DNA of 64,000 bases from Nonlabens dokdonensis DSW-6 (GTDB lineage Bacteria; Bacteroidota; Bacteroidia; Flavobacteriales; Flavobacteriaceae). This document shows, piece after piece, positions 63,807 to 64,000 of this stretch. The position numbers were made by a program, and so were the translations under genes. The stretch covers positions 2,977,501-3,041,500 of the forward strand of contig NC_020156.1 in assembly GCF_000332115.1 (NCBI RefSeq), written 5' to 3'. Numbering within the stretch: position 1 is the first letter of the stretch; each line of letters opens with the position of its first letter. The notes beneath the pieces were generated by a model, which was not told where the DNA came from, searched no databases, and saw nothing but the letters and a program-made list of their open reading frames with translations.

Positions 63807-64000
63807 TTAAGAGTCAATAGATCCCATTACTTTTTGGGCAAAACTGTTTGCAGCTTCTATGCTGCTCATTCCTTGTGCAATATTGTTGTGAACCTCTAGC
63901 GCTCCACAAATATTGGTAATGAGTTCTCCTACTACATCCATTTCTTCTTCAGTAACCGACCTGTGCTCAGTAAAACTTTCAAGAACTTCAAGAGTTGCAT
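63807..64000 (-). CDS. DUF6952-like small protein, partial (N-terminus off the window)
   Basis: The minus strand is open from the window edge to TAA at 63807, about 64 codons. It ends VTEEEMDVVGELITNICGALEVHNNIAQGM and FAQKVMGSIDS. From memory this matches the C-terminus of the DUF6952 family (EELDVIGELISNMYGAIEV...FMKRVMGSI), small acidic helical proteins of Flavobacteriaceae of unknown function. The start is not in the window. Confidence 0.6.
   Translation of the reverse strand, partial: ATLEVLESFTEHRSVTEEEMDVVGELITNICGALEVHNNIAQGMSSIEAANSFAQKVMGSIDS

Overview
The window looks like the chromosome of a marine-type member of the Flavobacteriaceae (Bacteroidota). Evidence: AT-rich DNA, a SusC/SusD pair, a type III glutamine synthetase, a C-terminal type IX secretion sorting domain, several starts preceded by the Bacteroidota -7 box TANNTTTG rather than a Shine-Dalgarno, and MoxR/DUF58/SpoIIM/RDD and MutL/rhomboid neighbourhoods usual for the family. 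A genus near Nonlabens or Dokdonia is a guess from memory. No tRNA, rRNA or CRISPR array was seen.

Layout. (1) 1-2772 is accessory DNA. Two short genes on the minus strand, a membrane protein running off the edge and an Imm33/DUF2185-like protein, each start just after a GTTGTRY-type core site and are separated by a large nested hairpin, a layout like an integron cassette array. An IS1182-like element (352-1996) with 17-bp inverted repeats and a 4-bp duplication (ACGG) has inserted into that hairpin element. (2) 3028-17589 is a cell-surface polysaccharide locus: TPR/beta-barrel protein, flippase, STAS protein, GT4 and GT2 glycosyltransferases, a large GT-C-like membrane protein, an Ig-like lipoprotein, a GH5-like membrane-anchored hydrolase and mannose-6-phosphate isomerase. 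A YefM-YoeB toxin-antitoxin pair with a textbook paired TGTACA operator sits inside it. (3) 17603-28012 is mostly housekeeping: ZIP transporter, THUMP-type rRNA methyltransferase, SAM methyltransferase, pyrF, acyltransferase, prfA, an MsrA-like protein, a GIY-YIG gene framed by inverted hairpins, and purM. (4) 28158-36042 is a minus-strand operon joining SusC/SusD and a lipoprotein to a di-heme cytochrome c peroxidase and a small secreted protein. (5) 36124-46390 holds a T9SS cargo protein, glnN, a cation/calcium exchanger, a lipoprotein beta-carbonic anhydrase, envelope proteins and transaldolase. (6) 46531-52056 has a YbiT-like ABC-F protein, a small membrane protein, mutL and two rhomboid proteases. 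(7) 52125-60371 is the divergent TRIC-RDD / SpoIIM-DUF4129-DUF4350-MoxR-DUF58 membrane-stress cluster. (8) 60379-64000 has small proteins, DUF4197, a tandem duplicated lipoprotein pair, a DUF6268 barrel and a partial DUF6952-like gene.

The most distinctive global signal is a perfect palindrome, CGCTTTCGCGAAAGCG, present in about eleven near-perfect copies and three degraded ones. It lies both between genes and inside genes, where it encodes AFAKA or SLSRKR. Three other dispersed hairpin families and a 292-bp tandem repeat fill the intergenic gaps. Several gene starts were moved downstream because a TANNTTTG box lies at or inside the longer ORF.
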